Both the position numbers and the translations under genes were made by a program. A stretch of 64,000 bases of DNA from Cyanophora paradoxa (taxonomy: Eukaryota > Glaucocystophyceae > Cyanophorales > Cyanophoraceae). The notes beneath the pieces were generated by a model that saw nothing but the letters and a program-made list of their open reading frames with translations, was not told where the DNA came from and searched no databases. The stretch is taken from the NCBI GenBank assembly GCA_004431415.1, contig QPMI01000657.1, positions 186,001 through 250,000 of the forward strand, given 5' to 3'. Within the stretch, counting starts at the first letter, position 1, and each line of letters opens with the position of its first letter. Below, piece after piece: positions 42,701-55,351 of the stretch.

Positions 42701-45700
42701 GTTGCAGCTACGATAATGCTAACCGGATTTGGGAAATGGGAGAGCCGCTCGCCCTCCCGGTGCAATAGTAGCGACAGTGCGGCAAAGCCGTGATCATGAG
42801 TACTGAAAACTAGCTTCCAAGGCTCTCTGCGAGGTTGCCCGCTTTAAACGAGTGCTTAATTCGAAATGAATGATGCTACTGACCTTCGCCGTGCATGCAC
42901 TCTGATCGGCCGCCTCACGGCTGGAATCACTGAATCAGAAACGACCCACTTATGCACGCCGCCATCGCCAGAGCCGACCGCCCGAGATGGCGATCACTCT
43001 AGATCAGCGAGGTGCGGCTCAGGCCGCAAACGAGCAGTTGCAGGAGTTGCAGCTACGATAATGCTAACCGGATTTAGGAAATGGGAGAGCCGCTCGCCCT
43101 CCCGGTGCAATAGTAGCGACAGTGCGGCAAAGCCGCGATCATGAGTACTGAAAACTAGCTTCCAAGGCTCTCTGCGAGGTTGCCCGCTTTAAACGAGTGC
43201 TTAATTCGAAATGAATGATGCTACTGACCTTCGCCGTGCATGCACTCTGATCGGCCGCCTCACGGCTGGAATCACTGAATCAGAAACGACCCACTTATGC
43301 ACGCCGCCATCGCCAGAGCCGACCGCCCGAGATGGCGATCACTCTAGATCAGCGAGGTGCGGCTCAGGCCGCAAACGAGCAGTTGCAGGAGTTGCAGCTA
43401 CGATAATGCTAACCGGATTTAGGAAATGGGAGAGCCGCTCGCCCTCCCGGTGCAGTAGTAGCGACAGTGCGGCAAAGCCGCGATCATGAGTACTGAAAAC
43501 TAGCTTCCAAGGCTCTCTGCGAGGTTGCCCGCTTTAAACGAGTGCTTAATTCGAAATGAATGATGCTACTGACCTTCGCCGTGCATGCACTCTGATCGGC
43601 CGCCTCACGGCTGGAATCACTGAATCAGAAACGACCCACTTATGCACGCCGCCATCGCCAGAGCCGACCGCCCGAGATGGCGATCACTCTAGATCAGCGA
43701 GGTGCGGCTCAGGCCGCAAACGAGCAGTTGCAGGAGTTGCAGCTACGATAATGCTAACCGGATTTAGGAAATGGAGAGCCGCTCGCCCTCCGGTGCAATA
43801 GTAGCGACAGTGCGGCAAAGCCGTGATCATGAGTACTGAAAACTAGCTTCCAAGGCTCTCTGCGAGGTTGCCCGCTTTAAACGAGTGCTTAATTCGAAAT
43901 GAATGATGCTACTGACCTTCGCCGTGCATGCACTCTGATCGGCCGCCTCACGGCTGGAATCACTGAATCAGAAACGACCCACTTATGCACGCCGCCATCG
44001 CCAGAGCCGACCGCCCGAGATGGCGATCACTCTAGATCAGCGAGGTGCGGCTCAGGCCGCAAACGCGCAGTTGCAGGAGTTGCAGCTACGATAATGCTAA
44101 CCGGATTTAGGAAATGGGAGAGCCGCTCGCCCTCCCGGTGCAGTAGTAGCGACAGTGCGGCAAAGCCGTGATCATGAGTACTGAAAACTAGCTTCCAAGG
44201 CTCTCTGCGAGGTTGCCCGCTTTAAACGAGTGCTTAATTCGAAATGAATGATGCTACTGACCTTCGCCGTGCATGCACTCTGATCGGCCGCCTCACGGCT
44301 GGAATCACTGAATCAGAAACGACCCACTTATGCACGCCGCCATCGCCAGAGCCGACCGCCCGAGATGGCGATCACTCTAGATCAGCGAGGTGCGGCTCAG
44401 GCCGCAAACGAGCAGTTGCAGGAGTTGCAGCTACGATAATGCTAACCGGATTTAGGAAATGGGAGAGCCGCTCGCCCTCCCGGTGCAGTAGTAGCGACAG
44501 TGCGGCAAAGCCGTGATCATGAGTACTGAAAACTAGCTTCCAAGGCTCTCTGCGAGGTTGCCCGCTTTAAACGAGTGCTTAATTCGAAATGAATGATGCT
44601 ACTGACCTTCGCCGTGCATGCACTCTGATCGGCCGCCTCACGGCTGGAATCACTGAATCAGAAACGACCCACTTATGCACGCCGCCATCGCCAGAGCCGA
44701 CCGCCCGAGATGGCGATCACTCTAGATCAGCGAGGTGCGGCTCAGGCCGCAAACGAGCAGTTGCAGGAGTTGCAGCTACGATAATGCTAACCGGATTTAG
44801 GAAATGGGAGAGCCGCTCGCCCTCCCGGTGCAGTAGTAGTGACAGTGCGGCAAAGCCGTGATCATGAGTACTGAAAACTAGCTTCCAAGGCTCTCTGCGA
44901 GGTTGCCCGCTTTAAACGAGTGCTTAATTCGAAATGAATGATGCTACTGACCTTCGCCGTGCATGCACTCTGATCGGCCGCCTCACGGCTGGAATCACTG
45001 AATCAGAAACGACCCACTTATGCACGCCGCCATCGCCAGAGCCGACCGCCCGAGATGGCGATCACTCTAGATCAGCGAGGTGCGGCTCAGGCCGCAAACG
45101 AGCAGTTGCAGGAGTTGCAGCTACGATAATGCTAACCGGATTTGGGAAATGGAGAGCCGCTCGCCCTCCGGTGCAGTAGTAGCGACAGTGCGGCAAAGCC
45201 GCGATCATGAGTACTGAAAACTAGCTTCCAAGGCTCTCTGCGAGGTTGCCCGCTTTAAACGAGTGCTTAATTCGAAATGAATGATGCTACTGACCTTCGC
45301 CGTGCATGCACTCTGATCGGCCGCCTCACGGCTGGAATCACTGAATCAGAAACGACCCACTTATGCACGCCGCCATCGCCAGAGCCGACCGCCCGAGATG
45401 GCGATCACTCTAGATCAGCGAGGTGCGGCTCAGGCCGCAAACGAGCAGTTGCAGGAGTTGCAGCTACGATAATGCTAACCGGATTTAGGAAATGGGAGAG
45501 CCGCTCGCCCTCCCGGTGCAGTAGTAGCGACAGTGCGGCAAAGCCGCGATCATGAGTACTGAAAACTAGCTTCCAAGGCTCTCTGCGAGGTTGCCCGCTT
45601 TAAACGAGTGCTTAATTCGAAATGAATGATGCTACTGACCTTCGCCGTGCATGCACTCTGATCGGCCGCCTCACGGCTGGAATCACTGAATCAGAAACGA

Positions 45701-48700
45701 CCCACTTATGCACGCCGCCATCGCCAGAGCCGACCGCCCGAGATGGCGATCACTCTAGATCAGCGAGGTGCGGCTCAGGCCGCAAACGAGCAGTTGCAGG
45801 AGTTGCAGCTACGATAATGCTAACCGGATTTGGGAAATGGAGAGCCGCTCGCCTCCCGGTGCAATAGTAGCGACAGTGCGGCAAAGCCGTGATCATGAGT
45901 ACTGAAAACTAGCTTCCAAGGCTCTCTGCGAGGTTGCCCGCTTTAAACGAGTGCTTAATTCGAAATGAATGATGCTACTGACCTTCGCCGTGCATGCACT
46001 CTGATCGGCCGCCTCACGGCTGGAATCACTGAATCAGAAACGACCCACTTATGCACGCCGCCATCGCCAGAGCCGACCGCCCGAGATGGCGATCACTCTA
46101 GATCAGCGAGGTGCGGCTCAGGCCGCAAACGCGCAGTTGCAGGAGTTGCAGCTACGATAATGCAAACCGGATTTAGGAAATGGGAGAGCCGCTCGCCCTC
46201 CGGTGCAGTAGTAGCGACAGTGCGGCAAAGCCGTGATCATGAGTACTGAAAACTAGCTTCCAAGGCTCTCTGCGAGGTTGCCCGCTTTAAACGAGTGCTT
46301 AATTCGAAATGAATGATGCTACTGACCTTCGCCGTGCATGCACTCTGATCGGCCGCCTCACGGCTGGAATCACTGAATCAGAAACGACCCACTTATGCAC
46401 GCCGCCATCGCCAGAGCCGACCGCCCGAGATGGCGATCACTCTAGATCAGCGAGGTGCGGCTCAGGCCGCAAACGAGCAGTTGCAGGAGTTGCAGCTACG
46501 ATAATGCTAACCGGATTTAGGAAATGGGAGAGCCGCTCGCCCTCCCGGTGCAATAGTAGCGACAGTGCGGCAAAGCCGTGATCATGAGTACTGAAAACTA
46601 GCTTCCAAGGCTCTCTGCGAGGTTGCCCGCTTTAAACGAGTGCTTAATTCGAAATGAATGATGCTACTGACCTTCGCCGTGCATGCACTCTGATCGGCCG
46701 CCTCACGGCTGGAATCACTGAATCAGAAACGACCCACTTATGCACGCCGCCATCGCCAGAGCCGACCGCCCGAGATGGCGATCACTCTAGATCAGCGAGG
46801 TGCGGCTCAGGCCGCAAACGCGCAGTTGCAGGAGTTGCAGCTACGATAATGCAAACCGGATTTAGGAAATGGGAGAGCCGCTCGCCCTCCCGGTGCAGTA
46901 GTAGCGACAGTGCGGCAAAGCCGTGATCATGAGTACTGAAAACTAGCTTCCAAGGCTCTCTGCGAGGTTGCCCGCTTTAAACGAGTGCTTAATTCGAAAT
47001 GAATGATGCTACTGACCTTCGCCGTGCATGCACTCTGATCGGCCGCCTCACGGCTGGAATCACTGAATCAGAAACGACCCACTTATGCACGCCGCCATCG
47101 CCAGAGCCGACCGCCCGAGATGGCGATCACTCTAGATCAGCGAGGTGCGGCTCAGGCCGCAAACGAGCAGTTGCAGGAGTTGCAGCTACGATAATGCTAA
47201 CCGGATTTGGGAAATGGGAGAGCCGCTCGCCCTCCCGGTGCAGTAGTAGTGACAGTGCGGCAAAGCCGTGATCATGAGTACTGAAAACTAGCTTCCAAGG
47301 CTCTCTGCGAGGTTGCCCGCTTTAAACGAGTGCTTAATTCGAAATGAATGATGCTACTGACCTTCGCCGTGCATGCACTCTGATCGGTCGCCTCACGGCT
47401 GGAATCACTGAATCAGAAACGACCCACTTATGCACGCCGCCATCGCCAGAGCCGACCGCCCGAGATGGCGATCACTCTAGATCAGCGAGGTGCGGCTCAG
47501 GCCGCAAACGCGCAGTTGCAGGAGTTGCAGCTACGATAATGCAAACCGGATTTAGGAAATGGGAGAGCCGCTCGCCCTCCCGGTGCAGTAGTAGCGACAG
47601 TGCGGCAAAGCCGTGATCATGAGTACTGAAAACTAGCTTCCAAGGCTCTCTGCGAGGTTGCCCGCTTTAAACGAGTGCTTAATTCGAAATGAATGATGCT
47701 ACTGACCTTCGCCGTGCATGCACTCTGATCGGCCGCCTCACGGCTGGAATTACTGAATCAGAAACGACCCACTTATGCACGCCGCCATCGCCAGAGCCGA
47801 CCGCCCGAGATGGCGATCACTCTAGATCAGCGAGGTGCGGCTCAGGCCGCAAACGAGCAGTTGCAGGAGTTGCAGCTACGATAATGCTAACCGGATTTAG
47901 GAAATGGGAGAGCCGCTCGCGCTCCCGGTGCAGTAGTAGCGACAGTGCGGCAAAGCCGTGATCATGAGTACTGAAAACTAGCTTCCAAGGCTCTCTGCGA
48001 GGTTGCCCGCTTTAAACGAGTGCTTAATTCGAAATGAATGATGCTACTGACCTTCGCCGTGCATGCACTCTGATCGGCCGCCTCACGGCTGGAATCACTG
48101 AATCAGAAACGACCCACTTATGCACGCCGCCATCGCCAGAGCCGACCGCCCGAGATGGCGATCACTCTAGATCAGCGAGGTGCGGCTCAGGCCGCAAACG
48201 AGCAGTTGCAGGAGTTGCAGCTACGATAATGCTAACCGGATTTAGGAAATGGGAGAGCCGCTCGCCCTCCCGGTGCAGTAGTAGTGACAGTGCGGCAAAG
48301 CCGTGATCATGAGTACTGAAAACTAGCTTCCAAGGCTCTCTGCGAGGTTGCCCGCTTTAAACGAGTGCTTAATTCGAAATGAATGATGCTACTGACCTTC
48401 GCCGTGCATGCACTCTGATCGGCCGCCTCACGGCTGGAATCACTGAATCAGAAACGACCCACTTATGCACGCCGCCATCGCCAGAGCCGACCGCCCGAGA
48501 TGGCGATCACTCTAGATCAGCGAGGTGCGGCTCAGGCCGCAAACGAGCAGTTGCAGGAGTTGCAGCTACGATAATGCTAACCGGATTTGGGAAATGGGAG
48601 AGCCGCTCGCCCTCCCGGTGCAGTAGTAGTGACAGTGCGGCAAAGCCGTGATCATGAGTACTGAAAACTAGCTTCCAAGGCTCTCTGCGAGGTTGCCCGC

Positions 48701-51700
48701 TTTAAACGAGTGCTTAATTCGAAATGAATGATGCTACTGACCTTCGCCGTGCATGCACTCTGATCGGCCGCCTCACGGCTGGAATCACTGAATCAGAAAC
48801 GACCCACTTATGCACGCCGCCATCGCCAGAGCCGACCGCCCGAGATGGCGATCACTCTAGATCAGCGAGGTGCGGCTCAGGCCGCAAACGAGCAGTTGCA
48901 GGAGTTGCAGCTACGATAATGCTAACCGGATTTGGGAAATGGGAGAGCCGCTTGCCCTCCCGGTGCAATAGTAGCGACAGTGCGGCAAAGCCACGATCAT
49001 GAGTACTGAAAACTAGCTTCCAAGGCTCTCTGCGAGGTTGCCCGCTTTAAACGAGTGCTTAATTCGAAATGAATGATGCTACTGACCTTCGCCGTGCATG
49101 CACTCTGATCGGCCGCCTCACGGCTGGAATTACTGAATCAGCAACGACGTCGACCCACGTGCACGCCGCCATCGCCAGAGCCGACCGCCCGAGATGGCGA
49201 TCACTCTAGATCAGCGAGGTGCGGCTCAGGCCGCAAACGAGCAGTTGCAGGAGTTGCAGCTACGATAATGCTAACCGGATTTGGGAAATGGGAGAGCCGC
49301 TCGCCCTCCCGGTGCAGTAGTAGGGACAGTGCGGCAAAGCCGCGATCATGAGTACTGAAAACTAGCTTCCAAGGCTCTCTGCGAGGTTGCCCGCTTTAAA
49401 CGAGTGCTTAATTCGAAATGAATGATGCTACTGACCTTCGCCGTGCATGCACTCTGATCGGCCGCCTCACGGCTGGAATCACTGAATCAGAAACGACCCA
49501 CTTATGCACGCCGCCATCGCCAGAGCCGACCGCCCGAGATGGCGATCACTCTAGATCAGCGAGGTGCGGCTCAGGCCGCAAACGAGCAGTTGCAGGAGTT
49601 GCAGCTACGATAATGCTAACCGGATTTAGGAAATGGGAGAGCCGCTCGCCCTCCCGGTGCAGTAGTAGTGACAGTGCGGCAAAGCCGTGATCATGAGTAC
49701 TGAAAACTAGCTTCCAAGGCTCTCTGCGAGGTTGCCCGCTTTAAACGAGTGCTTAATTCGAAATGAATGATGCTACTGACCTTCGCCGTGCATGCACTCT
49801 GATCGGTCGCCTCACGGCTGGAATCACTGAATCAGAAACGACCCACTTATGCACGCCGCCATCGCCAGAGCCGACCGCCCGAGATGGCGATCACTCTAGA
49901 TCAGCGAGGTGCGGCTCAGGCCGCAAACGAGCAGTTGCAGGAGTTGCAGCTACGATAATGCTAACCGGATTTGGGAAATGGGAGAGCCGCTCGCCCTCCC
50001 GGTGCAATAGTAGCGACAGTGCGGCAAAGCCGCGATCATGAGTACTGAAAACTAGCTTCCAAGGCTCTCTGCGAGGTTGCCCGCTTTAAACGAGTGCTTA
50101 ATTCGAAATGAATGATGCTACTGACCTTCGCCGTGCATGCACTCTGATCGGTCGCCTCACGGCTGGAATCACTGAATCAGAAACGACCCACTTATGCACG
50201 CCGCCATCGCCAGAGCCGACCGCCCGAGATGGCGATCACTCTAGATCAGCGAGGTGCGGCTCAGGCCGCAAACGAGCAGTTGCAGGAGTTGCAGCTACGA
50301 TAATGCTAACCGGATTTGGGAAATGGGAGAGCCGCTCGCCTCCCGGTGCAATAGTAGCGACAGTGCGGCAAAGCCGCGATCATGAGTACTGAAAACTAGC
50401 TTCCAAGGCTCTCTGCGAGGTTGCCCGCTTTAAACGAGTGCTTAATTCGAAATGAATGATGCTACTGACCTTCGCCGTGCATGCACTCTGATCGGCCGCC
50501 TCACGGCTGGAATTACTGAATCAGCAACGACGTCGACCCACGTGCACGCCGCCATCGCCAGAGCCGACCGCCCGAGATGGCGATCACTCTAGATCAGCGA
50601 GGTGCGGCTCAGGCCGCAAACGAGCAGTTGCAGGAGTTGCAGCTACGATAATGCAAACCGGATTTGGGAAATGGGAGAGCCGCTCGCCCTCCCGGTGCAG
50701 TAGTAGCGACAGTGCGGCAAAGCCGTGATCATGAGTACTGAAAACTAGCTTCCAAGGCTCTCTGCGAGGTTGCCCGCTTTAAACGAGTGCTTAATTCGAA
50801 ATGAATGATGCTACTGACCTTCGCCGTGCATGCACTCTGATCGGCCGCCTCACGGCTGGAATCACTGAATCAGCATGCGCAACGACCCACGCCGCCATCG
50901 CCAGAGCCGACCGCCCGAGATGGCGATCACTCTAGATCAGCGAGGTGCGGCTCAGGCCGCAAACGAGCAGTTGCAGGAGTTGCAGCTACGATAATGCTAA
51001 CCGGATTTGGGAAATGGGAGAGCCGCTCGCCCTCCCGGTGCAATAGTAGCGACAGTGCGGCAAAGCCGCGATCATGAGTACTGAAAACTAGCTTCCAAGG
51101 CTCTCTGCGAGGTTGCCCGCTTTAAACGAGTGCTTAATTCGAAATGAATGATGCTACTGACCTTCGCCGTGCATGCACTCTGATCGGCCGCCTCACGGCT
51201 GGAATTACTGAATCAGCAACGACGTCGACCCACTTATGCACGCCGCCATCGCCAGAGCCGACCGCCCGAGATGGCGATCATGATCACTCTAGATCAGCGA
51301 GGTGCGGCTCAGGCCGCAAACGAGCAGTTGCAGGAGTTGCAGCTACGATAATGCTAACCGGATTTAGGAAATGGGAGAGCCGCTCGCCCTCCCAGTGCAG
51401 TAGTAGCGACAGTGCGGCAAAGCCGTGATCATGAGTACTGAAAACTAGCTTCCAAGGCTCTCTGCGAGGTTGCCCGCTTTAAACGAGTGCTTAATTCGAC
51501 ATGAATGATGCTACTGACCTTCGCCGTGCATGCACTCTGATCGGTCGCCTCACGGCTGGAATCACTGAATCAGAAACGACCCACTTATGCACGCCGCCAT
51601 CGCCAGAGCCGACCGCCCGAGATGGCGATCACTCTAGATCAGCGAGGTGCGGCTCAGGCCGCAAACGAGCAGTTGCAGGAGTTGCAGCTACGATAATGCT

Positions 51701-54700
51701 AACCGGATTTGGGAAATGGGAGAGCCGCTCGCCCTCCCGGTGCAATAGTAGCGACAGTGCGGCAAAGCCGCGATCATGAGTACTGAAAACTAGCTTCCAA
51801 GGCTCTCTGCGAGGTTGCCCGCTTTAAACGAGTGCTTAATTCGAAATGAATGATGCTACTGACCTTCGCCGTGCATGCACTCTGATCGGCCGCCTCACGG
51901 CTGGAATTACTGAATCAGCAACGACGTCGACCCACGTGCACGCCGCCATCGCCAGAGCCGACCGCCCGAGATGGCGATCACTCTAGATCAGCGAGGTGCG
52001 GCTCAGGCCGCAAACGAGCAGTTGCAGGAGTTGCAGCTACGATAATGCAAACCGGATTTGGGAAATGGGAGAGCCGCTCGCCCTCCCGGTGCAGTAGTAG
52101 CGACAGTGCGGCAAAGCCGTGATCATGAGTACTGAAAACTAGCTTCCAAGGCTCTCTGCGAGGTTGCCCGCTTTAAACGAGTGCTTAATTCGAAATGAAT
52201 GATGCTACTGACCTTCGCCGTGCATGCACTCTGATCGGCCGCCTCACGGCTGGAATCACTGAATCAGCATGCGCAACGACCCACGCCGCCATCGCCAGAG
52301 CCGACCGCCCGAGATGGCGATCACTCTAGATCAGCGAGGTGCGGCTCAGGCCGCAAACGAGCAGTTGCAGGAGTTGCAGCTACGATAATGCTAACCGGAT
52401 TTGGGAAATGGGAGAGCCGCTCGCCCTCCCGGTGCAATAGTAGCGACAGTGCGGCAAAGCCGCGATCATGAGTACTGAAAACTAGCTTCCAAGGCTCTCT
52501 GCGAGGTTGCCCGCTTTAAACGAGTGCTTAATTCGAAATGAATGATGCTACTGACCTTCGCCGTGCATGCACTCTGATCGGCCGCCTCACGGCTGGAATT
52601 ACTGAATCAGCAACGACGTCGACCCACGTGCACGCCGCCATCGCCAGAGCCGACCGCCCGAGATGGCGATCACTCTAGATCAGCGAGGTGCGGCTCAGGC
52701 CGCAAACGAGCAGTTGCAGGAGTTGCAGCTACGATAATGCTAACCGGATTTGGGAAATGGGAGAGCCGCTCGCCCTCCCGGTGCAGTAGTAGCGACAGTG
52801 CGGCAAAGCCGCGATCATGAGTACTGAAAACTAGCTTCCAAGGCTCTCTGCGAGGTTGCCCGCTTTAAACGAGTGCTTAATTCGAAATGAATGATGCTAC
52901 TGACCTTCGCCGTGCATGCACTCTGATCGGCCGCCTCACGGCTGGAATCACTGAATCAGAAACGACCCACTTATGCACGCCGCCATCGCCAGAGCCGACC
53001 GCCCGAGATGGCGATCACTCTAGATCAGCGAGGTGCGGCTCAGGCCGCAAACGAGCAGTTGCAGGAGTTGCAGCTACGATAATGCTAACCGGATTTAGGA
53101 AATGGGAGAGCCGCTCGCCCTCCCGGTGCAGTAGTAGTGACAGTGCGGCAAAGCCGTGATCATGAGTACTGAAAACTAGCTTCCAAGGCTCTCTGCGAGG
53201 TTGCCCGCTTTAAACGAGTGCTTAATTCGAAATGAATGATGCTACTGACCTTCGCCGTGCATGCACTCTGATCGGTCGCCTCACGGCTGGAATCACTGAA
53301 TCAGAAACGACCCACTTATGCACGCCGCCATCGCCAGAGCCGACCGCCCGAGATGGCGATCACTCTAGATCAGCGAGGTGCGGCTCAGGCCGCAAACGAG
53401 CAGTTGCAGGAGTTGCAGCTACGATAATGCTAACCGGATTTGGGAAATGGGAGAGCCGCTCGCCCTCCCGGTGCAATAGTAGCGACAGTGCGGCAAAGCC
53501 GCGATCATGAGTACTGAAAACTAGCTTCCAAGGCTCTCTGCGAGGTTGCCCGCTTTAAACGAGTGCTTAATTCGAAATGAATGATGCTACTGACCTTCGC
53601 CGTGCATGCACTCTGATCGGCCGCCTCACGGCTGGAATTCGAATTACTGAATCAGCAACGACGTCGACCCACGTGCACGCCGCCATCGCCAGAGCCGACC
53701 GCCCGAGATGGCGATCACTCTAGATCAGCGAGGTGCGGCTCAGGCCGCAAACGAGCAGTTGCAGGAGTTGCAGCTACGATAATGCAAACCGGATTTGGGA
53801 AATGGGAGAGCCGCTCGCCCTCCCGGTGCAGTAGTAGCGACAGTGCGGCAAAGCCGTGATCATGAGTACTGAAAACTAGCTTCCAAGGCTCTCTGCGAGG
53901 TTGCCCGCTTTAAACGAGTGCTTAATTCGAAATGAATGATGCTACTGACCTTCGCCGTGCATGCACTCTGATCGGCCGCCTCACGGCTGGAATCACTGAA
54001 TCAGCATGCGCAACGACCCACGCCGCCATCGCCAGAGCCGACCGCCCGAGATGGCGATCACTCTAGATCAGCGAGGTGCGGCTCAGGCCGCAAACGAGCA
54101 GTTGCAGGAGTTGCAGCTACGATAATGCTAACCGGATTTGGGAAATGGGAGAGCCGCTCGCCCTCCCGGTGCAATAGTAGCGACAGTGCGGCAAAGCCGC
54201 GATCATGAGTACTGAAAACTAGCTTCCAAGGCTCTCTGCGAGGTTGCCCGCTTTAAACGAGTGCTTAATTCGAAATGAATGATGCTACTGACCTTCGCCG
54301 TGCATGCACTCTGATCGGCCGCCTCACGGCTGGAATTACTGAATCAGCAACGACGTCGACCCACGTGCACGCCGCCATCGCCAGAGCCGACCGCCCGAGA
54401 TGGCGATCACTCTAGATCAGCGAGGTGCGGCTCAGGCCGCAAACGAGCAGTTGCAGGAGTTGCAGCTACGATAATGCTAACCGGATTTGGGAAATGGGAG
54501 AGCCGCTCGCCCTCCGGTGCAGTAGTAGCGACAGTGCGGCAAAGCCGTGATCATGAGTACTGAAAACTAGCTTCCAAGGCTCTCTGCGAGGTTGCCCGCT
54601 TTAAACGAGTGCTTAATTCGAAATGAATGATGCTACTGACCTTCGCCGTGCATGCACTCTGATCGGCCGCCTCACGGCTGGAATCACTGAATCAGCATGC

Positions 54701-54995
54701 GCAACGACCCACGCCGCCATCGCCAGAGCCGACCGCCCGAGATGGCGATCACTCTAGATCAGCGAGGTGCGGCTCAGGCCGCAAACGAGCAGTTGCAGGA
54801 GTTGCAGCTACGATAATGCTAACCGGATTTAGGAAATGGGAGAGCCGCTCGCCCTCCCGGTGCAGTAGTAGCGACAGTGCGGCAAAGCCGTGATCATGAG
54901 TACTGAGAGCTCGCCCTCCCGGTGCAGTAGTAGCGACAGTGCGGCAAAGCTGTGATCATGAGTACTGAAAACTAGCTTTCAAGGCTCTCTGCAAG
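39733..54995. repeat. Satellite array, 44 units of about 345 bp
   Basis: Head-to-tail units, first full copy starting at about 39733 and the last at about 54606; spacing is mostly 345 bp (343-357). Units share ATGAATGATGCTACTGACC and end GATCATGAGTACTGAAAAC. Four main variants differ between positions about 105 and 135 of the unit (ACCCACTTATGCACG; ACGTCGACCCACGTGCACG; ACGTCGACCCACGCCG; CATGCGCAACGACCC). In the right part the variants recur as a five-unit higher-order block of about 1.74 kb. The final unit is followed by a partial one that ends at about 54995. Low divergence implies recent homogenisation. Function unknown; centromere-type satellites have a similar structure. Confidence 0.95.
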
Positions 54996-55351
54996 GAAGT
55001 CTTCTGCGAGAAAGTCTAGCCGACCGCCAGAGCCATAATTATAAGAGCCGGAGTCTTTTGGCGGGTCGGATTATATCAAAATAGATGGTAGTCGCTCGCT
55101 CATGAGCATCGCCGGTCAACTTTGCTCATGGCTTCCCAGCCACTGAGCCCTAGGGCCGCTTCAACTGTTCCTGAAATCACCTACCAGGTTCTGGAATGCT
55201 ACAGCTAGTTGTTCATGTCGTGCACGTGTCGAGCCGTTCATGATCAGCACCTACCAGGGTCTGGAAAGCTACAGCTAGTTGTCGCGTCGAGCTGGTGTTT
55301 TAGCTGTAGGCCTCCAGGGCTGCTGCGAGGTTGCACAGATCCGCCCTATAA
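54996..55351. other. Satellite edge and unique DNA
   Basis: No gene. Contains two near copies of CACCTACCAG(G)GTTCTGGAA with GCTACAGCTAGTTGT (about 55180-55215 and 55249-55281). Confidence 0.6.

Noticed and set aside
39752-53510. A repeated open frame of about 90 codons (MNDATDLRRACTLIGRLTAG...) in the satellite units
   Set aside because: Only one unit type keeps it. The other types change the frame and stop early, and one-base variants shift its end, so there is no sign of selection for a protein.
39733-54995. CRISPR array
   Set aside because: Units are long and contiguous with no alternating spacers; it is satellite DNA in a eukaryote.
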